From: Petaurus breviceps papuanus | Lineage: Eukaryota; Chordata; Mammalia; Diprotodontia; Petauridae | Assembly (NCBI GenBank): GCA_028583685.1 | Contig: JAMXIF010000031.1 | Coordinates: 3,018,868 to 3,082,867 of the forward strand | DNA length: 64,000 nucleotides | Reading direction: 5' to 3' | In this document: positions 50,190 through 60,270 of the stretch, one piece after another | Layout of the letters: each line of letters starts with the position of its first letter | Numbering within the stretch: the first letter of the stretch is position 1 | Position numbers and translations under genes: made by a program | The notes under the pieces: generated by a model | Database searches by the model: none | What the model saw: the letters and a program-made list of their open reading frames with translations, nothing else | What the model was told of the DNA's origin: nothing

Positions 50190-50762
50190 TGCCTATTGGA
50201 CACTTCAAACTGGCTGTTCTAGAGACATCTCACACTCAACATGTCCCAAAAAAGAGCTCATTATCTTCCTTCAGACACCCACTGCTCATCCAAATGGCTC
50301 TATTCTTGTCAAGGGCATTGCCATCCTTTCAGTCACCCAAGTTCTGTATGTCGGTGTCATCCTTAACTCCTCATTCTTGTTCACCCCACAGAACCAATCC
50401 GCTGCCAAATCTTGTAGCGCCCATCTCCATGACATCTTCTGTATGAATTCTCTTCTTTGTATTCAAATAGATACTCCCCTCACCGAAGTCCTCATCACCT
50501 CCTCCTTGTCCTGTTGCAGTGGACTGCTGGCTGGCTGTCCTGCCTCTAGTCTCTGCTCATTCCAATCTGTCCTCCATATAGCTGCCAAAGTCACTGTCCT
50601 AAGTAGAGGTCTGACCATGTCACTCTTCCTACTCAATAAGCTCTAGTGACCCCACATTCTAGGATCAGCTATAGAATGTGTCTTTCATTTAAAGGTCTTC
50701 ACAACCTGGCCCCTTCTTACCTTACCAGCCTAATACATCACCCTCCTTGTTCTACTGTATCT
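50190..50762 (+). mobile_element. L2 LINE, ORF2 C-terminal part
   Basis: ACTGCCTATTGGACACTTCA, CTCAACATGTCCCAAAAAAG, TGTATGTCGGTGTCATCCTT, ACCAATCCGCTGCCAAATCT, ATAGCTGCCAAAGTCACTGT and GGTCTTCACAACCTGGCCCC follow the L2 reading order after the reverse-transcriptase core. The 89-codon frame at 50377 covers part of it. Confidence 0.85.
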
Positions 50763-50829
50763 TGGTTTCCATGATGATTTTCTAAGGAGTTGACTAATTT
50801 TATATTGCTTGTAATAATTTGTACAACAC

Positions 50830-51065
50830 ATATACATGCATATACATATCCATACACACACCATTTTTACAGTTTACAAAACACTTTCCTCACAACAATC
50901 CTGTTTGGTTTGAATTAAGTATGATTTTTTTTTCAAGTTTAATTATTATATCCATTTTACAGGAGAGGTAATAGGCAAATTGACTTGTCCATGGTTACAA
51001 GCTAGCACGTACAGGAGACGGGATTCCCAATTTCAAGACCAGTGGTCTTTCTATGAGACCATTAC
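50830..51065 (-). mobile_element. Diverged THER1/MIR
   Basis: TTTACAGTTTACAAAACACT, TCCTCACAACAATCCTGTTT, TATATCCATTTTACAGGAGA and GACGGGATTCCCAATTTCAA. Confidence 0.65.
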
Positions 51066-51069
51066 TATG

Positions 51070-51236
51070 ATACAAAGCACTTTATATTATAGATATTTAT
51101 GTGCTAGTCTAACCTCCCTTACTAGGTGGTTCAGGCTCCCAGAGGGCAGGAATCATATTTTGTACAACTCATTTAGCACCCAATACAATACCATGTGGTA
51201 AATACTCAATTAATGTTGGTTGTATGTTGAATAAAG
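51070..51236 (+). mobile_element. L2-type LINE 3' tail
   Basis: CCCTTACTAGGTGGTTCAGG, CAGAGGGCAGGAATCATATT and AATTAATGTTGGTTGTATGT. With 50190 it may be one L2 interrupted by THER1. Confidence 0.65.
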
Positions 51237-51239
51237 CAT

Positions 51240-51840
51240 CAAGATTATCTTTAAGTTGTACTTGTGATTCATTCTACCATCTTGAAAGAAAATAGCAGTC
51301 ACTTACTTGATTATATATGCTAAATGGTCATAACTGATGAGATATTAATGGAGTTCAATGTAATTTTGTACAGTAGTAGAAGATAGAAAGGTAGGAGTCC
51401 TGTAAATGAGGGCCGTAGTTCACAGAACCAATATAGTTATGTGTGTAATACATGCATATATACATAAATAATCATTTTTGAGGTCTAGCGGCTGGAAATG
51501 TGGACCTGGAAAATAGAATCTGGTGACTGCAGCTTCTTCTAAGGAAAGCATTCTAAGGAATGCTGGATTGGCATTCTGTTTTTCTAGACTTACTTCCTAC
51601 TAGGGATACACTGAGACATTCTAAGTATACCAAGCCCAGGGGAAGTCACTGAACCAAAGATGGGGTCAATGACAGAAACTAACAAAGTAGGGTGGTCCAA
51701 CTGAATGTAACCATTCAGTCACTTGATTCTGAGCCTTTCCTTTGTTCTGGGACAGTACATGCGAGAGCACTGGGTAATATTCCTTTGTCCTCAAGGAAAG
51801 ACAGGGAAATATCATGACTGTCTGTTTAATTAAACTATTA
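51240..51840. other. Unique non-coding sequence
   Basis: No repeat or gene is recognised. Confidence 0.4.
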
Positions 51841-51844
51841 ACTC

Positions 51845-51992
51845 TGAGTTTGAATCCCACCTGTGACACTTAGTACCTATGTGATCATGGGCAACTCTTT
51901 AACCTGTCTTAATTTCCACATCTGTAAAACGAGGGGGTTGTAAGAGATGACCTGTAAGGGCCCTTCAGGCTCTAGATCTATGAGTCTATTAT
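51845..51992 (+). mobile_element. MIR/MAR-like SINE
   Basis: CTGAGTTTGAATCCCACCTG, TGTGATCATGGGCAACTCTT, CACATCTGTAAAACGAGGGG and GGCTCTAGATCTATGAGTCT. Confidence 0.78.
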
Positions 51993-52084
51993 AGCCCTCA
52001 CTGGTCCCTTCCTCTGACAGCAGTTACTGTCTGAACTACACAATTTAGCATGCAATACTGCCTTCTGTTGTTTGCTGTTAACAC

Positions 52085-52230
52085 GTCAACAATTGTAAGC
52101 TTTATAAAGACAGAACCTCAAAAGTCTTAGGACTTTTGTACTGATCTTTGGTACTTACAAATCCCTCTAACAAAGAGTTAAACACCCAGTAAGCACTCAA
52201 AACATATTCTGTGGTTGCTTGATTTGCTGA
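52085..52230 (+). mobile_element. L2-type tail, diverged
   Basis: AATTGTAAGCTTTATAAAGA, CAGTAAGCACTCAAAACATA and GGTTGCTTGATTTGC. CAAAAGTC and GACTTTTG form a small inverted repeat at about 52120-52139. Confidence 0.5.
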
Positions 52231-52299
52231 TTCCTTTACTTGTCCTTATAACCTTCCATATAAAAAGGTAGGAGGCACATAGCAGAAAAACAATAAGCA

Positions 52300-52425
52300 A
52301 GTCTTACTGGGTGTGTGACCCAGGGCAAGTCACTCCAATATTTTTGTGCCTTAGTTTCCTCACCTGTAAAATAAGAGGGCTGGGCTCTGGTCTCTGAGTG
52401 CTCTCTTTCAATGCTATGACCTGCA
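52300..52425 (+). mobile_element. MIR/MAR-like SINE, partial
   Basis: GTGTGACCCAGGGCAAGTCA, TTAGTTTCCTCACCTGTAAA and TTTCAATGCTATGACCTG. Confidence 0.7.
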
Positions 52426-52587
52426 ATCAGCATAGTGTGAAGGCCAAGGGAAGGGGGCCCTCTAAAGTCTGTCTTCAGCACTACCAGCTTCTCTTTTCAC
52501 CACTTTCTTTCATCCCTTCCTACACTCCCTCACTGGCCCAAACTTTCTCACTTTCCCCCTTTCAGAACTTCTCTCAGGACCTCAGAA

Positions 52588-52770
52588 CACTGAATTTGGA
52601 GTCAGCAGACATGGGTCTTAATCCGAACTCTGCTAACTATCTACCTGTGGGCAAGTCACTAGACGTCCTTGGCCTCATTTTCTTCACCTGTAAAACGAGG
52701 GGGTTGAGCCAGACGATTTTGGAAAGCTTTTCTGGCTAAGGATCCTATAACCCTGTGATTTTAGTGTGAA
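52588..52770 (+). mobile_element. MIR/MAR-like SINE
   Basis: TTGGAGTCAGCAGACATGGG, CTACCTGTGGGCAAGTCACT, TTCACCTGTAAAACGAGGGG and GATCCTATAACCCTGTGATT. Confidence 0.78.
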
Positions 52771-52771
52771 A

Positions 52772-54365
52772 GCAAGTCCCTAGACCCTCTGTCCCATGGA
52801 TGCTGGCATATTAAGCTTATACAGAATATGGGTCTGTGCCCAATTAAAGGGATTTTAGGCAGTGGGGGGAGATCTGGTATGGAGAGGTGTCTCTTAGTGG
52901 GAAACCTAAAATCACAACTACATAGGTGATCTTTGGCTAAGTCGGTTCTGTCATTGGGGTTAGTTTTTTATATTATTTATTCCACCGAATCAGCACTAGC
53001 GCCCCTGGGGAGGACATCCAACCAAAATATGCATCCTGGTGCTTTCCAAAGGGGTTTGTAATGGCAAGAGAACGTGAGAAAATGCTGTGGGGCCTTCCTG
53101 CCATCAGCAGACAGGTCAACACCGAATTCAGTTTACACCAGCCGTTGCTTATTATGGTTGTGCTGCTGACACTCATGGAAACTGATTAGATAGGGACAGA
53201 CCCAGGGAAGTTTTGATTAAATGGTATTCTTCATTTTCTTCACTAAAAAAAAACCCCACAAACAAAAACTTTTTTCAGATGGCTCCCCACTTCTGACCTG
53301 CTCCCCCATTTAGCTCAACTTTTCTTTCAGCTAAATGGTTACAAGACCATTCTTGTCCTCAGACTCCTTCACTGCTCTCCTCCGGTGATAGAGAGCTATT
53401 CATAGTATCCCTTTCCCCCCTGCCCTGCCCGATTTTCTCTTTCCACTGTGGAGCCCTTCCTAATCCTCCTAGCAGGGCCAGGAATGTGATTCTCCATAAA
53501 TAAGTCAGGGCAACCCAGCCTGACCCGCTGTTTGTAAACACTCCAGTGGGTAGATACCCCACCCTTCTTCTGAGAGGCAAGAGGAAAAGGACAAATTCTG
53601 TGGGAATAAGGCAAACTTTGCTCTGAGTCTGCTTCAGCATGGAGGTGAGGAGTAGGAACTAAGGAATCCTGAAAGGAAGGAAAAATCAATGCAAACTTTG
53701 GAAGTATTTCCTGGATGCAGGCAAATTAGTGAAGCAGAGGCTATTTTATTTTATGTTTATTTTTGGATGGGGGGTGTCGACCTTTTATTTCCCATTTTGT
53801 ATAGTACTTCTTTTCTGTCTGTGATGCTCTCTTCTCTCTAGGAGCCCAGTAACCTCATGTTCTTTTCTGTCAAGATATGAGAAGACACCCTATTTTCCAG
53901 AGCTAAGACCCAGCAAGCAAGCCGTGCCCTGATCTTGGTATAACAACAATCCTTTGTGCTCAACCTCTGGATGATCTCACCTTCTGACAAAAATCACACT
54001 AGTATATTGATTTGAACAGCATCAAGTATTCTCTGAGCTCCAACAAGTTCTGGTCATGAAGCCCTGCTATCAATCAAACTTGTCACATTGCTGCTGTTAC
54101 CCCTCACTATCAGGGCTATAGTTCACTGTGTTAGCCACAGGTATAAGTACTGAGATCTCCCTACATTTCCTCGGGTCCTCCAAGTAGGGGCAGGGCCCCA
54201 GAACATATCTGGATCCCCTCCTTGTTTACAAGCTGTTTCCCTCACTTTGAAATTAAACTTCTGTTTGATTCCTGACTCTTTTTGTCTCTGGCCTTCTCTG
54301 TTCAGCTCCGGTCCTCCACAAGCTAGAGGCCAGTTTGGTCCAACTGACCTTTCCCATACTAGCTG
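52772..54365. other. Long unique non-coding block
   Basis: About 1.6 kb with no secure repeat. Frames of 93 and 97 codons at 53359-53689 overlap on the same strand in two phases, and the 113-codon frame at 54123-54464 runs into the hAT MITE. None is convincing as a gene. Confidence 0.5.
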
Positions 54366-54372
54366 TCTAGGG

Positions 54373-54571
54373 CAGGGGTGGGGAATCTTTGTCCTTGAGG
54401 ACACGTGTGGGCTTCTAGGTCCTTGGGTGCAGTTTTTTGATTGAGTCCAAATTTCACAGAACAAATCCTTTTATTGAGGGAATTTGTCCTGTGAAATTTG
54501 GATTCAAAGAGCTGCACTTGAGGACCTAGAGGGCCACATGTGGCCTAAAGGTCACAGGTTCTCCACCCACG
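54373..54571. mobile_element. Palindromic hAT MITE (OposCharlie-like)
   Basis: CAGGGGTGGGGAATCTTTGT at the left, GGTCACAGGTTCTCCACCCA at the right. The central halves TTTCACAGAACAAATCCTTT and GGGAATTTGTCCTGTGAAAT pair closely. GTCTAGGG and GCGTAAGG flank it (5 of 8 identical). Same family and length as 18628-18830. Confidence 0.88.
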
Positions 54572-54579
54572 GCGTAAGG

Positions 54580-54965
54580 CCTCACAAACTTCAGTGCCCC
54601 ACATGGCTGTGTTGTCCTCAAGCAGCTCTGGATTCTACACAACTTCCTCTACTAGCCTCCAAATTCAAATTTATCTGTCTCACAACTGTTTCCAAGGAAC
54701 CTCAATGCATAACACATGAGTGGGTGCTTATTCTGTCTAAATATAAGTTAAGATGGTGGGTCCTTGGGGTCCTCCAGCTCTTGGCCTATACTTGAGCCCA
54801 ATAACTTCCCTCATCACAGCCAATGAATAGAGAGATGGCCTGTGACCTCAAAGCATGGAATAGAGAAGTGACTTTTGGTGGATAGGGTCAATGTATCCCC
54901 TGAACTTCAGTATATGGTAGTATTTGATGGACGTGGCTATATTTCCAAAGAGGATGGAAAAGTCA
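54580..54965. other. Unique non-coding sequence
   Basis: No repeat or gene is recognised. Confidence 0.4.
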
Positions 54966-54969
54966 AGAG

Positions 54970-55240
54970 TAAATTAATTAAATCCCTATAGGCTTCACAA
55001 TCTGTCTCCTACCTATTTCCAAACCTAAATCTTACTACTTCTCTTTAGCAGACCACTTACGCTACTGTCTCTGAACCTTTGCCTCCTTCTCTTGCTTCTG
55101 TTCAAATACTCTCACCCTTCAAGGCCCTTCCTCCATGAAGCCTCCTCTGTTACTACATTTCTAGAGAGATGATTCAGGAGCCCAATTCCTTAGGCTCTTT
55201 AAATCCCATGACCTCCTCCTTCAATCCACTTTAAGTACAT
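54970..55240 (+). mobile_element. L2-type LINE 3' part
   Basis: GGCTTCACAATCTGTCTCCT, CTTTGCCTCCTTCTCTTGCT, TCACCCTTCAAGGCCCTTCC and TCCATGAAGCCTCCTCTGTT read in L2 order. Confidence 0.7.
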
Positions 55241-56961
55241 ATAGGGATGGTCACACAATAGGTTTCACCATTACCACAAGTGTTCTAGTTTATTGACTAG
55301 AAATTTTGACACTTCCTCATAACTTCCTACTATTTCACCTTTACCTGGGCCTCACCCTTTCTAAATCTTTTGTTTGTACTTCTCGAGACTTTCTCAGGCC
55401 ATTATTTTGGTTGTGACTTTACTTTCATTCCTCTCCAATTTCAACCTATGTTGTCATCTGCTCTCAAATTTCTTATCCCTTTGTCCTAAAGCCACTCACC
55501 TGTTGCTGAATCTTAATAGGGGGTTATTTCCCACAAGCCATCCCATCTTGAATGGAACTGGAGGAAGACTCATAACCTCATTGACTGGGTACATTCCAAG
55601 TTCACATTATCCTCTCTCAACTAGGCCCTCACTGCAGTTGTCAGTCCTTTCATTCCTTACTAATTTATTCCCTATTTCACAAATCCACCCCAAGTTATTA
55701 CAAACCTTTTCTTCCTTTCTCAAGACTCTTACACCTCTCCTCTTTCTGCTGATGACCTTGCCTTACTTTACTGAGAAAACTGGGTCCATTCTTAGCTCCC
55801 TCTTCTCCCTTTCAAAAACCCTTGGGCATCACTTTTTACTCTCTACTTCCTTTCCACGGTCTCTGAAAAAGAGGTGATCATTCCCCTTGTCAAGGTCAAC
55901 CCATCCACATGTGCACCTGATTCCATTTTCTAATGTCTTCTCTGATAGACTCAACTCCTTGCTCTCTTATGTCTCCAACCTCTCCCTCTCAAATGGTTCT
56001 TGCTCTATTGCCTCCCAACATGCCCATGTTTCCCTATCTTAAAAAAAAATCTTCCCTAGATCTATCACCTCCTCAAGATATAATATGCTATGTCTCTCCT
56101 CCTTTTCAAACTCCTTGACAAAGCTGTCCATACTCATTGTCTCCACTTCTCTCTTATTCACTTCTCAACACTTTGCATTCTGGTTTACAGCCTCTCACTC
56201 AGCTGAAACTGCTCTACCCAAAGTTACCCGTGATTTCCTCATTACCAAATCTGAGGCCCTTTTCTCAGTTCCTCTCTACCTATCTGCTGCATTAGACACC
56301 ATTGACTGTTCTTTCCTCCTAGATACAATCTCCTCTCTGACTTTTTGTGACACTTTTCTCTTGGGTCTTCTTCTACCTGTCCAAATGCCCATCAATCACC
56401 TTTGCTGGGTCATTATCCATGTTGCCACGTGGGTGTTCCTTAAAGTTCTGTCCTAAACCCTCTACTTTCTTCTTTCTACACTGTGTGGGTGACCTCATCA
56501 GCTCTCATGGAGTTAATTATCATCTCTATGCAGAAAACTCACAGTTGTATATTTAGGCTCAGTCTCTCCCATAAGCTTCAATCCCTCATCACCAACTGCC
56601 TACTGGACACTTCAAACTGGATAGCCTAGTAACATCTCAAACTCAAAATGCCCCAAGTTAAACTCATTATCTTCAGACCCTTTCTTCTTCCAAACCCCCT
56701 GTTTCTATCAATGGTGCCACCATCCTTCCCATCTCTTAGGTTCATAACATCAATAGTATTCTTAACTCCCTACTCTTCCTCACCTCACATGTCCAGTCAG
56801 TTGCCAAATCATACAATTTCTACTTCCATAACATCTCTCAATTTGACCCTCTCTCCACTCACACACACCTACCACCTTAGCTCAGACCTTTGTCACCTTT
56901 CACTTTGATTATTCCAACAGTCTCCTAACTGCTCTTCCTTCCTCAAGGCTCTCCTCACTAT

Positions 56962-57023
56962 AATCCATCCATCCATCCATCCATCCATCCATCCATCCAT
57001 CCATCCATCCATCCATCCATCCA
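56962..57023. repeat. (CCAT)n microsatellite grown inside L2
   Basis: L2 here normally reads CCAATCCATCCTCCAC. In this copy the ATCC word is expanded to about 15 units up to the gap. Confidence 0.95.
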
Positions 57024-57423
57024 NNNNNNNNNNNNNNNNNNNNNNNNNNNNNNNNNNNNNNNNNNNNNNNNNNNNNNNNNNNNNNNNNNNNNNNNNNNNN
57101 NNNNNNNNNNNNNNNNNNNNNNNNNNNNNNNNNNNNNNNNNNNNNNNNNNNNNNNNNNNNNNNNNNNNNNNNNNNNNNNNNNNNNNNNNNNNNNNNNNNN
57201 NNNNNNNNNNNNNNNNNNNNNNNNNNNNNNNNNNNNNNNNNNNNNNNNNNNNNNNNNNNNNNNNNNNNNNNNNNNNNNNNNNNNNNNNNNNNNNNNNNNN
57301 NNNNNNNNNNNNNNNNNNNNNNNNNNNNNNNNNNNNNNNNNNNNNNNNNNNNNNNNNNNNNNNNNNNNNNNNNNNNNNNNNNNNNNNNNNNNNNNNNNNN
57401 NNNNNNNNNNNNNNNNNNNNNNN
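57024..57423. other. Assembly gap, 400 N
   Basis: CCAT units lie on the left and CTGT/CTCT units on the right, so the hidden sequence includes a repeat change and part of the L2. The two long minus-strand frames spanning the gap are artefacts of translating N. Confidence 1.
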
Positions 57424-57480
57424 TCTGTCTCTGTCTCTCTCTCTCTCTCTGTCTGTCTCTATATATATCCCTCTCTCCCT
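57424..57480. repeat. (CT)n/(CTGT)n microsatellite
   Basis: CTGTCTCTGTCTCTCTCTCT continues to TATATATCCCTCTCTCCC after the gap. Confidence 0.95.
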
Positions 57481-57582
57481 CATACATGACACCATCTCCC
57501 ATCATACTGTGAGCTCCTTGAGGACAAGGACTGTTTTTGCCTTTCTTTGTATCTCTACTCCTTAGCAGAGCACATAGCATAT

Positions 57583-57760
57583 GTTGTTCAGTCATTTCTT
57601 TTAGTTGTGCCTGACTCTTCATGACCTTATAGATGAGGAAACTGAGGTGAACAGGCTTAACCGACTCACCCAGGGTCTCCCAGATAGTTAAGTGTCTGAA
57701 GCTGGATTTGAACTCAGATGAGTCTTCCTGACTCCAGTCCCAGCATTCTAACCATTTTGA
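57583..57760 (-). mobile_element. Long-form tRNA SINE inserted in the L2 tail
   Basis: GTTGTTCAGTCATTTCTTTT, AGTTGTGCCTGACTCTTCAT, GATGAGGAAACTGAGGTGAA and GGATTTGAACTCAGATGAGT. The duplication CACATAGCATAT (57571-57582) matches CACGTAGCATAT (57761-57772) at 11 of 12 positions. Confidence 0.93.
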
Positions 57761-57824
57761 CACGTAGCATATAGTGGGCACTTGATAGATGTTTGTTGAC
57801 TTGACTGACTAAACTTTTGCAGTG

Positions 57825-58405
57825 GCTGCACTCCAAGCATGGAATAGACTTCTTAACTTCTGTCACTCTCCCTTTGAGATGCAGTTCAAAAACAGAATCA
57901 AGAGACCAATCTACACAATAATAACTACACTGTGAAGATAAACTCTGAGAGACTGAGGAACCCTGATCAATGCACAGATCAACCACAATTCCAGCGGACT
58001 CACGATGATGCATGCCACCCATGTCCTGACAGAGAGGTGACGGATGGACTCGTGGTGTAGAAGGAGGCAGAGATTTTTGGACACAGCCAATGTGGCAGTT
58101 TTGATTATGCATGTTTTTAGAGATACAAGTCAGGCATCATTTTCTGCATAAAGCCTATCCTAGCTCTTCCAGAGGTTAGCCCTTTCCCTCCCACTCTATT
58201 TCCTATTTCACTGCTTTGTGTGTATGTGCATTTATTCACTTTATATTCATGCTGCTTATATTTATACACGGCCTTGTCATATCCCACATTAGAAGATAAG
58301 CTCCTTGAAAACAGTTGCATTCTTTTGCTTTTATCCCCAGCTCCTGGCACACTGCCTGGCACCTAGAAGGCACTTAGGAAATACTTGCTGATTGACTGAT
58401 TGATG
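57825..58405 (+). mobile_element. Second L2 3' part with an L1 scrap inside
   Basis: CACTCCAAGCATGGAATAGA and TTTGAGATGCAGTTCAAAAA are L2. About 57895-58112 is an L1 3' UTR fragment (CCAGCGGACTCACGATGATG, CTGACAGAGAGGTGACGGAT, TTTTTGGACACAGCCAATGT). From 58130 L2 resumes to its tail (GAAGATAAGCTCCTTGAAAA, TGCTGATTGACTGATTG). Confidence 0.72.
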
Positions 58406-58409
58406 GTGA

Positions 58410-59028
58410 TCTAGGATTGCTATTTAAACCCACCCCCACTCCTTACTATACTGTAAATGACAGCGGGATGGGCAGGAGATCACGAGGGGCATTTAATTGA
58501 GACAGATGAGGAGGAGGGATGTCACTGCTGCTAGCAAGCAGTAATTATGCCACCAGGACTGGCATGTGGGAAAAGCATTTAGCAGGGGAGTGTAAGGAGA
58601 AGGAAGGACAGTGACTGTCGCTGTTAGATAATTAGACTGGTCACAACCCTGCCGCTTTAGAATATATTTGGCTATCAGCAACGACAGAATCAGATCCATG
58701 TAAGCTTCTAGGGCCTTCTAGGGTGCAGCGACATTCACTGTCTGGGTCTCCAAGGGAATTTCCCTTATATGGGAATAGCTCCCTGTCTGTGTCTCGCTCC
58801 CTCTGATGTCTAGTGTTATGTTATAACTATGTCTGTTACCCCCTCACTGAACAGGGATCGGGAGAGTTAGGGAGCAGGTTTCATGGGCAGGATTTGTGAC
58901 ATAGAGGCAATTCAGATATAGCCCCAGGTTACATGCCTGTGTCCTGTTGCCACTGTAATTGTATGAGATCCTTCCCCATGCCCTCCTTTTCCCCACTCCT
59001 CCCAGAGATGTTGTGAGCCCCAAACAAA
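58410..59028. other. Unique block, possible conserved non-coding element
   Basis: TAATTA cores lie at 58542-58547 and 58629-58634, and TTTAATTGA near 58492. No repeat or coding signal is seen. Conservation can only be judged by alignment. Confidence 0.4.
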
Positions 59029-59029
59029 G

Positions 59030-59165
59030 CAGTAGGCTCCTTCAAAACAGGAACTATGTCTTATACTTCTTTGAATGGCATTCAAAGAAGTATAAGACAT
59101 AGTCCCTGTTCTGGGGTCTAGTGTATACAGTATCTTGCACAAAATAGACCTGAGTTCATAAAAAA
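59030..59165 (+). mobile_element. L2-type tail carrying a palindrome
   Basis: AGCAGTAGGCTCCTTCAAAA and CAGGAACTATGTC are L2 tail text. TCTAGTGTATACAGTATCTT and GCACAAAATAGACCTGAGTT follow the fold-back. Confidence 0.55.
59046..59110. repeat. Palindrome, 32-bp arms with a 1-base centre
   Basis: The left arm at 59046-59077 begins AACAGGAACTATG and ends CTTTGAATG. The right arm at 59079-59110 is its complement with a single difference (59052 against 59104). The centre is G at 59078. Confidence 0.97.
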
Positions 59166-59169
59166 ACAT

Positions 59170-59726
59170 CCCATGCAGTCACTGGTTTCTTTAGATACCA
59201 ATTTATTTTTATTTTTCACCAGTATTTTGAGGCTAAATTGTCAGAGACCTTCTGGTCCCTCATAAACAAATTTTCCATTTATAAGTCTCTTTCTGGCCAT
59301 TTGATCATATCTAGCTTTCTTGGCCCAGTCTGCCTCTATATAAAAGTGCAAATGTGTCTTGACTCCTCAACTACAGGAATGAGAAGGGTCTGTCATGCAT
59401 ACTTGAAGCAATTGGGGCAGTGCTATCTAAAAAGTGAATGTTCAGTGCATACTGAATGAATGAAAATCAGGTGAGAACAGAGAAGCTGGTCACCTGCAGA
59501 GATTTCCCAGCACTGCAGGAAAAGTCAGGAGCCTGAGACAGAAGACACCTGTTCCTCCCTCATGTCTCTCCCATCCTCAGCAGGATTTTAATGACAGACT
59601 ATGGAAATTTCCTGGACCTGGTGAAAGGTCCATTTTGCTTTCATCTAAAGATCTTTATCTCCTTTCACTCTAAGTTCAGTCAACAGCCTCTGGATCCTAT
59701 CAAATTGACTCATTTTGTCGATTCAA

Positions 59727-59730
<4 letters not shown>
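59170..59730. other. Unique non-coding sequence
   Basis: One 73-codon frame at 59238-59459 has no domain. No repeat is recognised. Confidence 0.4.

Positions 59731-59766
<36 letters not shown>
59729..59766. repeat. (GT)n microsatellite
   Basis: About 18 GT units, followed by short ACAGACAG repeats. Confidence 0.97.
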
Positions 59767-59767
<1 letters not shown>

Positions 59768-60061
59768 ACACAGACAGACAGACAAACCCCCTGGAGAAGC
59801 TCATAGTATTACTGAGGACCCAAGATTTTAGTAAAAGAAATGGTAAAGTATGATCTTTCTAGGTATAATTAAGCACCAGATGGCCTTAGGATGTAGGTTC
59901 TCCTTAAGGAAGATCAACAAAGGCTGGAATAGCTAGACCAAGACTCCAAGAGGGCCATAGAACATGAGCCTGGCCATGACACTTCCATAGCTAAACTGAC
60001 CACTTTATCTCTGCCCCTGTTGCTTTCACATTTGTCACTTAGAGGGCTAAAAAGGAGTGTG

Positions 60062-60270
60062 GGTAGCAGCATGGTGTAATGGAAGGCACGCTGGACCTGA
60101 AGTTAGGAGAGACCTGGGCTCAGATGTATTAGCTCTGTGATCACAGGCAAGTCATTTTTACTTCTGGGTCTTAGTTTCCTCCCCTGTAAAACAGGGGTGA
60201 TTATATCTATAAAATCAATGTTACAGAGTTGGTGTGGGAATGAAGTCAGATAACACGTTATGTGCAGGTC
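60062..60270 (+). mobile_element. MIR-like SINE
   Basis: GTAGCAGCATGGTGTAATGG, CCTGGGCTCAGATGTATTAG, CACAGGCAAGTCATTTTTAC and CCTGTAAAACAGGGGTGATT mark a near complete sense copy. Confidence 0.8.

Larger units (their letters stand above)
55330..57815 (+). mobile_element. L2 LINE with decayed reverse-transcriptase region
   Basis: This is the longest LINE in the window. Before the gap the text follows L2 ORF2. A frame at 56085-56456 carries TALPKVTRDFLITKSEALFS and LSAALDTIDCSFLLDTISSL, the altered motif A region (family form LSAAFDTVDH). A second frame at 56347-56556 carries NYHLYAENSQLYI, where the family has the catalytic YADD. So the aspartate pair is lost and the two motifs lie in different frames. 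Later text includes CAACTGCCTACTGGACACTT. It then enters a CCAT array and a 400-N gap, and the tail returns at 57508 (GTGAGCTCCTTGAGGACAAG) with a SINE inserted. 5' truncated and dead. Confidence 0.88.

Noticed and set aside
55374-55877. 167-codon Leu/Ser/Pro-rich frame that looks like a membrane protein
   Set aside because: It lies in the pyrimidine-rich 5' part of the L2 copy. Apparent hydrophobic segments come from base composition.
56893-57781. 200- and 290-codon minus-strand frames
   Set aside because: Most of their length is N from the 400-base gap. The rest is microsatellite (DGWM repeats) and SINE.
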